A stretch of DNA of 64,000 bases from Deltaproteobacteria bacterium (GTDB taxonomy: Bacteria > Myxococcota_A > UBA796 > UBA2385). Below are positions 21,996-30,637 of this stretch, piece by piece. A program made the position numbers and the translations under genes. How positions within the stretch are numbered: the stretch's first letter is position 1; every line of letters begins with the position of its first letter. Location of the stretch: positions 1 through 64,000 of the forward strand of contig JAEUKK010000061.1 of assembly GCA_016792625.1 (NCBI GenBank), written 5' to 3'. The notes below the pieces were generated by a model that searched no databases, was not told where the DNA came from, and worked only from the letters and a program-made list of their open reading frames with translations.

Positions 21996-23579
21996 TCAGC
22001 GCCCCTCGATCGCCGCGCTGCGCACCAGCACGCCGATCGGCAGCGTAGCGACCGTCTCCCAGGTCGCGCCGTCGGCGCTGCGCATCAGGCTCGCCGCGCC
22101 GCCCCAGGGCTGCAGCACGCCCAAGAAGGCGCCGGGCCAGGCCCCCACGAGGTAGAAATTCCCCGTGCCCAAGGCGAGGGGCGCCCAGGTCAAACCGGCG
22201 TCTTCGCTGCGCCAGACGCCATTGCAGACGTTCGAGCCCCCGGTGGCCACCAGCACGCCGCCGCTGTGGGCCACGGTGAGCAGGTGGGCGTAGCGGGTGT
22301 CGCAGAAGGTCGTATCGGCCCAGGTCTCGCCGCCGTCCACGCTGCGCGAGATCAACATCCGGTCGGTGCCGCCGACCGCCACCCATACCGTCGTGCCGTC
22401 CGATGCGGGGAAGGCGACGATGTCGCGGTACTCGTCACCGCCGGCATAGGTTGAGCCGCCCGTCCAGGTGCTGCCGTCGGCGCTGATCACCCGGGCGCCG
22501 CTGCGGCCGACCGCGATGAAGCGGTCGTCGCCGAAGGCCACGCCGTTGCGCAGCGGGCCCCAGGCGGTGGCCTCGTGGTAGACCGTCTCGCCGCGCGCGC
22601 TCCAGGTCACTGTGTCGCTGCGCACACAAAAGAAGCGCCCGAGGCCATATGCGCAGTCGCTGACCCAGAAGTCGTCGGCGTAGGTCGACGCGCTCCACAG
22701 CTCGCCGTCGTCGCTGTAGGCGAATTGGGCGGTGGTGAACCAGCCCTCGCCGCTGCGCACCGCGCGGAAGAAGCGGCCCCCTCCCCAGGTGATCGGGCCG
22801 CCGTCGGCGGCCGCGCCGACCGGGCTGAGCTCGCGCAGGCTGCGGCCATAGTCGTCCGAGACCGCGAGCCAGCCGTCATCCCCGGTGACGACCAGGCGCA
22901 GCGGGCGGGGCACCTCGGCCCGCAGCTCGACCGTCGGGCCGCCCTCGACCGGCACGGTGAAGCGCGCCGCCCGGGTGGTCGCTGCCGTCTCGGCGGCCGG
23001 GTTGAAGCGCAGGCGCAGGTCCAGGCCCTCGTCGGGGCCCAGGTGGTCGACCAGCGCGGCGTCCAGCTCCCAGCCGGCGCCGCTGAGCCAGGCGGCGGGG
23101 TCGACCGGCAGCGCGAGGTCGGCGCCGCTGCGGTTGGTCAGGACGATGTCGATGACGCTGTCCTCGTCGATGCCCGCGGGCGCGCTGCGCAGGTCGAGCC
23201 GGTCGCCGTCGGCCCGCAGCGCGCCGTCGACCACGAGGCTGACCGGCGCGCGGCTGACCTCGGGGCGATCCGGCCAGCCGGTGTCTGCCGCGCCCCCGTC
23301 GGCCGCGCCCTCGCCCCCGTCGGCGGCGCCGCTGTCGGTCGAACCGCCCCCATCAGCACCGTCTGCGCCGCCGCCCGCGTCGTCTGCGCCGGCGTCGTCG
23401 GCGCTGCTGTCTGCTCCCGCTTCGCCCCCGTCCGCCTCGTCCGCGCCGTCCGCGCCGCTGGCCTTGGGCTGGCCGAAAGGGGCGGGCGCCTCGGCGCAGG
23501 CGCCCAGCGCCAACAGCAGCGACAGGCTGCGGCCCGGGGTGAGCGAGGGGCGGCGGGCGGGCAGGCGGGCAGCAGGCAT
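21996..23579 (-). CDS. Lipoprotein with BNR/Ycf48-like beta-propeller
   Basis: 527 residues from the ATG with GGAGG 5 nt upstream; 57 further upstream residues in frame have no signal. Lipobox LGAC (Cys 28), then about 80 residues rich in Asp, Gly and Ala, then an Ig/ASH-like beta domain (about 115-240) and a C-terminal propeller of SxDxGxTW-type units, for example SDDYGRSLRE, SVDGGETWAD and SEDAGLTWAP. Such units occur in sialidases and in PSII assembly factor Ycf48, but no catalytic residues of sialidases are evident, so a binding or scaffold role is likely. The same layout returns in the lipoprotein at 35680-37215, which is a paralogue. Confidence 0.82.
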   Translation of the reverse strand: MPAARLPARRPSLTPGRSLSLLLALGACAEAPAPFGQPKASGADGADEADGGEAGADSSADDAGADDAGGGADGADGGGSTDSGAADGGEGAADGGAADTGWPDRPEVSRAPVSLVVDGALRADGDRLDLRSAPAGIDEDSVIDIVLTNRSGADLALPVDPAAWLSGAGWELDAALVDHLGPDEGLDLRLRFNPAAETAATTRAARFTVPVEGGPTVELRAEVPRPLRLVVTGDDGWLAVSDDYGRSLRELSPVGAAADGGPITWGGGRFFRAVRSGEGWFTTAQFAYSDDGELWSASTYADDFWVSDCAYGLGRFFCVRSDTVTWSARGETVYHEATAWGPLRNGVAFGDDRFIAVGRSGARVISADGSTWTGGSTYAGGDEYRDIVAFPASDGTTVWVAVGGTDRMLISRSVDGGETWADTTFCDTRYAHLLTVAHSGGVLVATGGSNVCNGVWRSEDAGLTWAPLALGTGNFYLVGAWPGAFLGVLQPWGGAASLMRSADGATWETVATLPIGVLVRSAAIEGR

Positions 23580-23625
23580 GGGGCCTCCGTGGGGCTGAGG
23601 ATAGCGCAGCGGCGCCTCCGCTGGA

Positions 23626-23763
23626 TCAGCCGAGGCTGCGGGCGAGGTGCAGGCCGGTGCGCTCCTCGCGGCCCTCGGCGTCGAGCTGGCGGCGGTGCGC
23701 GCTCCGCCCGTGCTGGGCGCTGGAGATCGCGCTCCCGCCCCGCGCCACACGTGGGCCCCGCAT
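23626..23763 (-). pseudogene. 3' remnant of a formylglycine-generating-enzyme-like gene
   Basis: The minus strand encodes 45 residues ending at a stop codon with RVARGGSAISS, GRSAHRRQL and GLHLARSLG. This is the typical C-terminus of FGE-sulfatase (SUMF1-like) domains, where RGGS is followed by R-x-A-x-R and GFRLAR. The remaining 200 or so residues of the domain are absent: upstream sequence to 24030 has no matching segment in any frame that I can see. So this is a decayed fragment. It sits in the gap between divergent genes; the rest of that gap (23764-24033) holds GT-rich sequence with no gene. Confidence 0.6.
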
Positions 23764-24033
23764 CGCCCCGGGCGCAGCAGCAGGCGGCCCTCGGGGGCGC
23801 GCGCGGGTCGCGTGCCATGGCTGCCCCGGTCGAGCTGTGCCTAAACCTGCGTGGTGGTACACTGGTGTGCGTTGTGGTGCGTGTGCGTGCGCTGCGCTGC
23901 GCGGGCCGGGTCGGGGCCTGCCCCGACCGAACTGGGTTGGTGGGGGCCGGTGGGGGCCGGTCTCTGTGGTGGGGGCGCGGATCTGCGCGGGTCGCTCCTC
24001 GGACCCCGGCCCTTGCCCGGCGGGCGCGCCGGC

Positions 24034-24048
24034 TGGCATAGTCCTTGC
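24034..24048 (+). promoter_or_regulatory. Sigma-54 promoter of the activator gene
   Basis: TGGCATAGTCCTTGC matches TGGCACG-N4-TTGC at all strongly conserved positions, with GG-GC spacing of 12. A start point near 24059 lies just before GAGGTG and the ATG of the small ORF, so the leader would be about 11 nt. The downstream gene is itself a sigma-54 activator, which suggests autoregulation or a cascade. Confidence 0.65.
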
Positions 24049-24070
24049 GCAGCTTGCAGCTGAGGTGCCC

Positions 24071-24199
24071 ATGTCTCCGCCTGCTCCCCGCCCGCCTGTC
24101 CCCCGCTCCGCTGCCGCGATGGCCGTGCCTGCGCCGCTGCTCGGGGTCCCGCGGCTGCTGCTCGGCCTCGAGCACCGCGGGCAGGGCGCCGGCAGGTGA
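24071..24199 (+). CDS. Small ORF (42 residues) overlapping the activator start
   Basis: ATG with GAGGTG 3 nt upstream, directly behind the sigma-54 promoter. Encodes a Pro/Ala/Arg/Leu-rich peptide (ending EHRGQGAGR) whose TGA overlaps the GTG of the next gene as GTGA. It could be a leader peptide that couples translation of the activator, or the original N-terminus of the activator separated by a frameshift. The composition does not tell which. Confidence 0.4.
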   Translation: MSPPAPRPPVPRSAAAMAVPAPLLGVPRLLLGLEHRGQGAGR

Positions 24200-27171
24200 G
24201 CGAGGTGCATGTGGGGGATCGTGCCGCGGTCGACCCGAACTTCTGCGCGCTCTGCGCGGCTGCCGCCCAGGCCGGCCACGGGGGGCTCGCCCTGCCCCGG
24301 GTCGAGGGGCTGCCGGGCGCCGTGCTCGCCCGGGCCGTGCTCCGGCGGGTGCTCGACGACGAGGGCCGCTGGCGCCCCGCGGTCGAGCTGCAGCCCGAGG
24401 CGCCCTCCGCGGCCCTCGCCGCTGGCTTGGCCGCCGCTGCGGGGGGCTGGGCCCTCGCCGCGCCGGGCCCCTGGGCGCCGGGGCGGGCCGCCCGCCTCGC
24501 CGCCGACGCCGCCCGGCTGGGCGCGCGCCTGCTCTGGGTCGATGCGGGCCCCGATGCGCAGCTGCCGCAGCCGGTGATCGACGAGCTGCTGCGCCTAGAC
24601 CCCCACCACGCGGTCGCGGTCGACCCGGGCCTCGCCGAGCTTCGCGGCGCCCTGCTCGCCCACTGCCGCAGCGCCGGCGTGGTGCACCTCGCCGGGCCGC
24701 CGGGGGTGGGCAAGCGGGCCCTCGCCGCCTGGGCCCACGCGCGGCTCGACGACCAGCCCGCCGCGTGGATCGGCCCCGCAGGCGCCCGCGCCGCGCCGCC
24801 GGGCCGCTGGCCGATCATCAGCGAGCTCACCGAGCTCGACGTTGATCAGCGCCAGGCCCTGCTCCAGGCCCTGCGCGCCCGCGACCTGCGCCCGCCGTCG
24901 CTGCGCCCGGCCCCCGCTCGTGCCGGCGCGCGGCCGGTCGACCCCGCTTTTGCGCCGATCCTCGGCGAGAGCGCCCCGCTGGTCGCCCTGCTGCGCCAGG
25001 CGATGCGCGCGGCGCCCAGCGGCTTGAGCCTGCTGCTGCTCGGCGAGCCGGGCACGGGCAAAGAAGAGCTAGCCCGCGCCCTGCACCGGGCCAGCGGCCG
25101 GCGCGGGCCGCTGGTCGCGGTTGACCTCTCGGCGGGCAACACCGAGCTGGTCGAGGCCGCGCTCTTTGGGCAGCGCAAGGGCGCGTTCACCGGCGCTGAT
25201 CGCGACCGACCCGGCGCTTTTCGCCAAGCCGATGGCGGCACGCTCTTCCTCGACGAGCTCGGCAATCTGCCGCTGCGGGTGCAAGCCAAGCTGCTGCGGG
25301 CCCTGCAAGAGCGCGCCGTGGTGCCGCTGGGCGCCGATATGCCCCAGCCGGTCGATGTGCGCGTGATCGCCGCCACCAACGCTGATCTCGACGGGATGGT
25401 CGCCCGCGGCGAGCTGCGCGCCGACCTGCTCCACCGGCTCGACGGCATGCGCCTCGAGCTGCCCCCGCTGCGTGAGCGCGGGGCCGACCTCGACCTGCTC
25501 GCCGACCGCTTGCTCGCCGAGGCCGCGCCGGGCCGGGGGCTGCGGCTCTCAACCGCCGCGCGGGCGCGGCTGCACGCCTGGCCCTGGCCCGGGAACGTGC
25601 GCGAGCTGCGCAATTTGATGGGGCAGGCCGCGCTCGGGTGCGAGGGCAGCCTCGTCGAGCCCGCCCAGCTCGGGCCCCTCGCGCCGGCCGCCCACCGCCC
25701 GGTGCCCCTGATCAGCCTCAGCGCCGACCTCGAGCCGCTGCGGGCGGGCCAAGGCGGCTTGCCCCGCGCCGCCCTGCACCGGCTGACCGCCACCACCCTC
25801 GCCGTGCCCCCGCTGCGTGAACGGGGCCGGAGCAGCCTGCGCTGCGCCATCCTCCACGCGTTGGGCTCCCAGGCCGCGACGCCCGAGGCGCTGGCCCTGC
25901 TCGAGGCCCGGCCCTGGTGGGGCGAGCTGCCCGAGCTGCACGCGGCGGCAGCGGCGCTGCGGGCGGCAGGGCTGCCGGTGGTCGACGCCGAGGCGGTGCG
26001 GCGGCTGCTGCCCGCGGGGCCCGCTGGGGCGCCGCCGATCCGCGCCCTGCTCGCCCCCAGCCGCCGCGACGACGGCGAGATCATCGGCCTGCAGCAAGAC
26101 GTGCACGCGCCCGCCCTGGTGATCGGCCGCGCCCCGGGCTGGGGCCCGCTGCTGCGCGCGCTGCGGGCCGTCCCCGCCGAGGCGCCGCGTTTGGCTGCCC
26201 TGCTCGCCGCCGTGGGGGATGGCACGCCCGAGCTGCTGAGCCTGCCCTACCTGCCGGGCCTGAGCCGGGCCCACCTCGTGGTTCGGCGCGCTGAGGGTGG
26301 CCTGTACGTCGCTGTTTTGCTAGAGGCGCGCCTGCTGGTGCAGGTCGCCCCCTACGCCGGCGGGGCCCCGCGCCGCCTCGGCCCGGGCGAGGGCGCGGCG
26401 GTGGGGCCGGCCGCGGGCCTGACCCTGCTCGGGCCCGACGGGTCGAGCCCGCTGCTGCGCCTGTCGGTCTTCTTGGGGCCGGTCGCCTTCGCCGAGCACG
26501 CCGCTGCCGCGCTGGTCGCCGAGCGCCCGCCGCCGCGGGCCACGTGCGCCGCCGGGGCGCCGGGCGGCGCCCTGGGGGCGCCCGCCGAGGGGGGCGCGCG
26601 CCCCCAAGCCTGGGACGATCTGGGCCCAGCGCCCGGGCCGGCCCCCTCCCCGTGGGCCGAGGGCGCGGCGGTCAGCCCGCGGTCGGCCAGCGCCGCGGCC
26701 GCGGATGGGGCGATGGCGGCGGGCTCTCCGTGGGCGCCGCCGGGTGGGGATGGCTGCGAGCCGACCCTGCCCGGGCCGCGCGGGGCGAACGCGCCCGGGC
26801 CCCTTGTGGCGCCTGCGCCGGCCTCGGCGGTCGAGGCGGGGCTGGTCCCGGGGGCCCCGCGGCCCCGGCTCTGGGTCACGACTTCGGCTGAAGATGCAGT
26901 GCTGGCCAGTGTGATCGCCAGCTTTCGCGGCGGCGACCTCTCCGCGCACCTGCGGGCGGCGCTGGGCGCGGCGGGCCCGACCGCGGCGCGGCTCGCCGCC
27001 TACATCCTGCCGGTGCGGCCGAGCCAGTACCTCGCCCGCCTCTGTGCGCACCCGCCCAACCAGTGCCTTCGCGCCGAGATCAACGCCCAGGTCGACGCTG
27101 CGGCCGATGGTCTCGACCCGGCCCTGCGGCGGGCGCTGCTGCCCAAGGCGGTGGTCGAGGCCCTGGGTTGA
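24196..27171 (+). CDS. Sigma-54-dependent transcriptional activator, unusual layout
   Basis: 991 residues from a GTG coupled to the small ORF before it. The central AAA+ domain is complete: Walker A GEPGTGKE at 283-290, sigma-54 contact loop GAFTGA at 329-334, DGGTLFLDELGNLP Walker B, ATNADLD sensor I and WPGNVRELRNL. Before it, residues 150-265 contain a second P-loop (GPPGVGKRAL). After it, VPPLRERGRSSLRC and LLEARPWWGELPEL look like the end of another AAA+ module without its P-loop or GAFTGA. Residues about 690-770 resemble an FHA domain (LPYLPGLSRAHLVVRR). The last 90 residues are unassigned. No DNA-binding helix-turn-helix was recognised, so it may act without specific DNA binding or through the C-terminal region. 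Confidence 0.85.
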   Translation: MSEVHVGDRAAVDPNFCALCAAAAQAGHGGLALPRVEGLPGAVLARAVLRRVLDDEGRWRPAVELQPEAPSAALAAGLAAAAGGWALAAPGPWAPGRAARLAADAARLGARLLWVDAGPDAQLPQPVIDELLRLDPHHAVAVDPGLAELRGALLAHCRSAGVVHLAGPPGVGKRALAAWAHARLDDQPAAWIGPAGARAAPPGRWPIISELTELDVDQRQALLQALRARDLRPPSLRPAPARAGARPVDPAFAPILGESAPLVALLRQAMRAAPSGLSLLLLGEPGTGKEELARALHRASGRRGPLVAVDLSAGNTELVEAALFGQRKGAFTGADRDRPGAFRQADGGTLFLDELGNLPLRVQAKLLRALQERAVVPLGADMPQPVDVRVIAATNADLDGMVARGELRADLLHRLDGMRLELPPLRERGADLDLLADRLLAEAAPGRGLRLSTAARARLHAWPWPGNVRELRNLMGQAALGCEGSLVEPAQLGPLAPAAHRPVPLISLSADLEPLRAGQGGLPRAALHRLTATTLAVPPLRERGRSSLRCAILHALGSQAATPEALALLEARPWWGELPELHAAAAALRAAGLPVVDAEAVRRLLPAGPAGAPPIRALLAPSRRDDGEIIGLQQDVHAPALVIGRAPGWGPLLRALRAVPAEAPRLAALLAAVGDGTPELLSLPYLPGLSRAHLVVRRAEGGLYVAVLLEARLLVQVAPYAGGAPRRLGPGEGAAVGPAAGLTLLGPDGSSPLLRLSVFLGPVAFAEHAAAALVAERPPPRATCAAGAPGGALGAPAEGGARPQAWDDLGPAPGPAPSPWAEGAAVSPRSASAAAADGAMAAGSPWAPPGGDGCEPTLPGPRGANAPGPLVAPAPASAVEAGLVPGAPRPRLWVTTSAEDAVLASVIASFRGGDLSAHLRAALGAAGPTAARLAAYILPVRPSQYLARLCAHPPNQCLRAEINAQVDAAADGLDPALRRALLPKAVVEALG

Positions 27172-27434
27172 GCGGCGGGTCGGCCGGGCCGCCGGGGGGC
27201 GGCGCAGTCGAGGTGGAGCTGAGCCCCGCCGCTGTGCCGCGGCGCGCTTCGGCGGGCGGCCCCCGGTCTCGCCAGGCGCGCAGGTGCCTCCGTGTGCCTC
27301 TTGGTGCCGGGTCAACCGCGGCCTGGCGCTCGCTCTCTCCGCCGCGGCTGGCGATCCGGCTGCGTTTTCTTAGGTTCCGACCGTCCGGGCCGATGCGCTG
27401 CGCCTTGCCCGCCCGCCCGCCGATGGAGGTCGCC

Positions 27435-28532
27435 ATGTTGGCCGCGCCGCTGCCCCCCGACGAGGACGCCCGGCTCGCCTCGCTCTACGAGCTCGACGTG
27501 CTGGACACCGTCCTTGAAGACGCCTACGACCAGGTCACGCGCTTGGCGGCCCAGCTCTGCGGCGTGCCCATCTCCCTGATCAGCTTGGTGGACCGTGACC
27601 GGCAGTGGTTCAAGTCCCGGCATGGCCTCGCGGCCACCGAGACCCCGCGTGAGCTCGCCTTGTGCGCCCACGCCATCCTCGGCTGGGAGGTGTTCGAGGT
27701 CGAGGACGCCGACAGGGACGTTCGTTTCGCCGACAACCCGCTGACGACCGGGGCGCCCCACTTGAAGTTCTACGCGGGCGTGCCCCTGCGCGGGCCCGAC
27801 CGCCAGGCCTTGGGCACCCTCTGCGTCATCGGCTCCGAGGCGCGCCAGCTCCGGCCTGAGCAGCGTGAGGCCCTCCAAGCCCTCGCCGCCCAGGTCGTCG
27901 CCCAGCTCGAGCTGCGCCGCGCCACCCGCCGCTTGGCCCTCGCGCGCCAGGCGGCCGAGGCCGAGCTGGCCCGCCGCGACAGCGCCCTCCGCGCCGCCAT
28001 CACCTTGATCTCCCCCGTTGAAGCCCAGGGTGGGTCGGCAGCCGCCTCCCTCCGGGCCGCGCTCCTCGCGCTCCGGGCCGCGCTCCCCAGCCCTCCGCCG
28101 CCCGCTGCTCCCGCCGCGGTGCCCGCTCCTCCCCCCGAGCTGCGGCCGCCTCTCCGCGCCCTGGTCGCCGACGACAATCCCCTCGCCCGCGAGGTGCTCT
28201 GGGCGTTGCTCGAATCGCTGGGCCTCGAGGTCAGCCTGGTGGGCGACGGGCGGGCGGCGGTCGAGGCCGCCACCCTCGCCCAGCAGGCCGGCGCCCCCTA
28301 CGCCTTGGCCGTGCTGGACGTGCACATGCCGCTGCTCGACGGGCCTGGGGCGGCGATGGCCCTGCGCGCCCTGCTCGACCCGGCGCCCTGTCTGGTCGGG
28401 CTGAGCGCCGATCCCAGCGCCGAGGACGCCGCCCGCTGCGCCGCCGCGGGCTGCGTTCAGCTCCTGCACAAGCCGCCGAGCCGGGCGGCCCTGGCCGCGC
28501 TGGTGGCCGGGCTCCGCGCGCCGATGGGCTGA
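27435..28532 (+). CDS. GAF domain-receiver protein
   Basis: 365 residues; the ATG at 27435 has GGAGG 6 nt upstream and is preferred over the ATG four codons earlier. The N-terminal 165 residues are a GAF domain of the type found with diguanylate cyclases and kinases (ASLYELDVLDT, SLVDRDRQWFKS, CAHAI, PLRGPDRQALGTLCVI). After a helical linker and a Pro-rich stretch comes a receiver (RALVADDNPLAREVLW, acceptor Asp in LAVLDVHMPLLDG, Lys in LHKPPS). There is no output domain, so this is a single-domain-type relay or scaffold. It follows the sigma-54 activator by 263 bp; TGGCGATCCGGCTGC at 27349-27363 is a weak sigma-54-like match in that gap. Confidence 0.85.
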   Translation: MLAAPLPPDEDARLASLYELDVLDTVLEDAYDQVTRLAAQLCGVPISLISLVDRDRQWFKSRHGLAATETPRELALCAHAILGWEVFEVEDADRDVRFADNPLTTGAPHLKFYAGVPLRGPDRQALGTLCVIGSEARQLRPEQREALQALAAQVVAQLELRRATRRLALARQAAEAELARRDSALRAAITLISPVEAQGGSAAASLRAALLALRAALPSPPPPAAPAAVPAPPPELRPPLRALVADDNPLAREVLWALLESLGLEVSLVGDGRAAVEAATLAQQAGAPYALAVLDVHMPLLDGPGAAMALRALLDPAPCLVGLSADPSAEDAARCAAAGCVQLLHKPPSRAALAALVAGLRAPMG

Positions 28533-28579
28533 GGGCGCGCCGCCTCAAGGTGCATAGAAGCCCTGTGAGTTCATACGCA

Positions 28580-28585
28580 TATAGT
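28580..28585 (+). promoter_or_regulatory. Candidate -10 element of the OPT gene
   Basis: TATAGT in an island of AT-rich sequence within otherwise GC-rich DNA, 57 nt before the TTG start. No good -35 hexamer is found at 16-18 bp. Confidence 0.3.
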
Positions 28586-28641
28586 GCGGTGCGCCGCCTC
28601 TGTGGCAGAATCCGCGCCCGCACCTGCCCTGGAGGCCCGAC

Positions 28642-30504
28642 TTGTCGCAGCACGAGAGCACCGTCACCGAGGCCAGCCTCGAAGAGAGCGCAGACATCGC
28701 CATCGACGCGCCGGTCGATCTGGTGGCCGGCGAGCCCAACCGGGGCTTCACCCTGCGCGCGGTGCTCACCGGCATGTGCCTTGGCAGCGCGCTGAGCATT
28801 TGCAATGTCTACCTCGGCCTCAAGATTGGCTGGGGCATGAACATGTCGATCACCGCGGCCTTGTTGGCCCTCGGCATCTGGAACGCCTGGGCCACGGCCA
28901 CCGGCGGCCGCGAGATGGGCATCGGCGAGAACAACATCAACCAGACCGGGGCCAGCGCCGCGGCGGCGATCAGCTCGGCGGGCCTCGTGGCGCCGATCCC
29001 CGCCTGGACCATCATCACCGGCCAGGAGCTCAGCTACCCCCTGCTGGTGATGTGGGTGCTCTCGGTGGGGCTGGTGGGCGTGGTGGTCGCCATTCCGCTG
29101 CGGCGCCAGCTCATCGAGGTCGACAAGCTGCCCTTCCCCGGGGGCATCGCGACCGGCCAGACCCTCAAAGAGCTCTACGCCAAGGGCGCCGAGGCGGCCG
29201 ACCGCGTCCGCATGTTGTTCGCCGGCATGGCGGCGGGCGCGCTCAGCAAGATCATCAACGTCGTGCTGGGCTTGCACACCATCCCTCTGCCGCTCTCGCT
29301 GAGCGCAGGCGGCGCCGCTGCGACCAAGGTGAGCGCATACACCGGCCAGAACCTCACCTTCGGCCTCGAACCGGGCTTGTTGATGATCGCGGTCGGTGGC
29401 ATCGTGGGGCTGCGGGCCTCCTTGTCCATGTTGGCGGGCGGCGTCTTGGCTTGGGGCGTGCTCCTGCCCTATGCCCTCGATCAGGGGTGGGCCGAGCCCG
29501 GAAAGCCTGATGCTGCCTGGTTCTCCCAGGGGGTCAAGTGGCTGCTCTGGCCGGGCGTGGCCATGATGGTCACGTCCAGTCTCACGAGCTTCGCCTTCTC
29601 TTGGCGCAGCGTGGGCAAGGCGGTGATGAGCGCGCTCAGCGGTGGCGCCAAGATCGAGGAAGACCCCCGCGATGTGCCCAAGCGTACCTATATGGCCATC
29701 CTCGCCGCGGTGCTCGCGGCGAGCAGCATCGTGCAGATGCTCCTCTTCGACATCAAGCCCCATCTCGCTATCCTCGGCGTGCTCCTCAGCTTTTTGATGG
29801 CGATCGTCGCCGGCCGGGTCACCGGCGAGACGAACACCACCCCGGTCGGCGCGATGGGCAAGGTCACCCAGCTCACCTTTGGCATCCTCGACCCGGGCAA
29901 CGTGGCGAGCAACCTCATGGCGGCCAACGTGACCGGCGGCGCAGCCAGCCAGTGCGGCGACCTGCTGCACGATCTGAAGACCGGCTCGATGATCGGCAGC
30001 TGGCCGCGCCACCAGGCCTACAGCCAGCTCGCTGGTGTGGTCGGCGGCGCGGTCGTCGGCTCGGCGGCCTACATGATCTTGATCCCCGACCCCAAGGGCA
30101 TGCTGTTGACCGACGCGTGGGCAGCGCCAGCGGTCGCGACTTGGAAGGCGGTGGCCGAGATCTTCGCGAACGGGATCAGCGCGATGCCCGGCGGCAGCCT
30201 CGAGGGCATGGTCATCGGCGGGGCGGTGGGCGTGCTCGGCGCCTTGGCTGAGCGCTTCTTGCCGCGCAAGGTCGTGACCTGGATGCCCAGCGTGGTGTCG
30301 ATCGGCCTCGCCTTCACCGTGCAGGTCTACACCTCGCTGGCCTTCTTGGTCGGCGCGGTGCTCATGGCGGTGGCCCAGAAGCTCTCGCCCCAACAGACCG
30401 CCAAGTACGGCATCGTCATCTGCGCGGGCATCATCGCCGGCGAGAGCCTCGCGGGCGTGGGCGACGCGCTGATCAACATGGCCAAGGCCATTTCGGCGGG
30501 TTGA
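28642..30504 (+). CDS. OPT family oligopeptide/metal-chelate transporter
   Basis: 620 residues and about 14-16 hydrophobic segments, as expected for the bacterial OPT branch. Start is TTG with GGAGG 6 nt upstream. After an acidic cytoplasmic N-terminus (about 35 residues) the family features appear: NRGFTLRAVLTGMCLGS, NVYLGLKIGWG, PGGIATGQTLKELY and PVGAMGKVTQL. OPT carriers import small peptides or metal complexes with protons; this subgroup is uncharacterised. AT-rich DNA upstream contains TATAGT (28580-28585), a likely -10 element, without a clear -35. The gene stands alone. Confidence 0.92.
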   Translation: MSQHESTVTEASLEESADIAIDAPVDLVAGEPNRGFTLRAVLTGMCLGSALSICNVYLGLKIGWGMNMSITAALLALGIWNAWATATGGREMGIGENNINQTGASAAAAISSAGLVAPIPAWTIITGQELSYPLLVMWVLSVGLVGVVVAIPLRRQLIEVDKLPFPGGIATGQTLKELYAKGAEAADRVRMLFAGMAAGALSKIINVVLGLHTIPLPLSLSAGGAAATKVSAYTGQNLTFGLEPGLLMIAVGGIVGLRASLSMLAGGVLAWGVLLPYALDQGWAEPGKPDAAWFSQGVKWLLWPGVAMMVTSSLTSFAFSWRSVGKAVMSALSGGAKIEEDPRDVPKRTYMAILAAVLAASSIVQMLLFDIKPHLAILGVLLSFLMAIVAGRVTGETNTTPVGAMGKVTQLTFGILDPGNVASNLMAANVTGGAASQCGDLLHDLKTGSMIGSWPRHQAYSQLAGVVGGAVVGSAAYMILIPDPKGMLLTDAWAAPAVATWKAVAEIFANGISAMPGGSLEGMVIGGAVGVLGALAERFLPRKVVTWMPSVVSIGLAFTVQVYTSLAFLVGAVLMAVAQKLSPQQTAKYGIVICAGIIAGESLAGVGDALINMAKAISAG

Positions 30505-30637
30505 GGGCGCCTCCCGGCGCTGCGCGCCGGGCCGCGCGCCCGCCGGGGGTTCGCCGCGGGGCGGCTCCGTCGCCTGCGGCGACCGGCCTGCGGCCGCCCG
30601 CGGGCCCGCTGGCGCCGCGAGGCGGCCGTACACGCGC
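30505..30637. repeat. GC-rich palindromic spacer between convergent genes
   Basis: 133 bp of nested short palindromes (CCGGCGCTGCGCGCCGG, GGCCTGCGGCCGCC, GTCGCCTGCGGCGAC). It resembles the spacer at 21824-21995 and, more loosely, parts of 4741-4800 and 45060-45100. Likely a two-way stop for transcription of the OPT and M16 genes. Confidence 0.4.
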
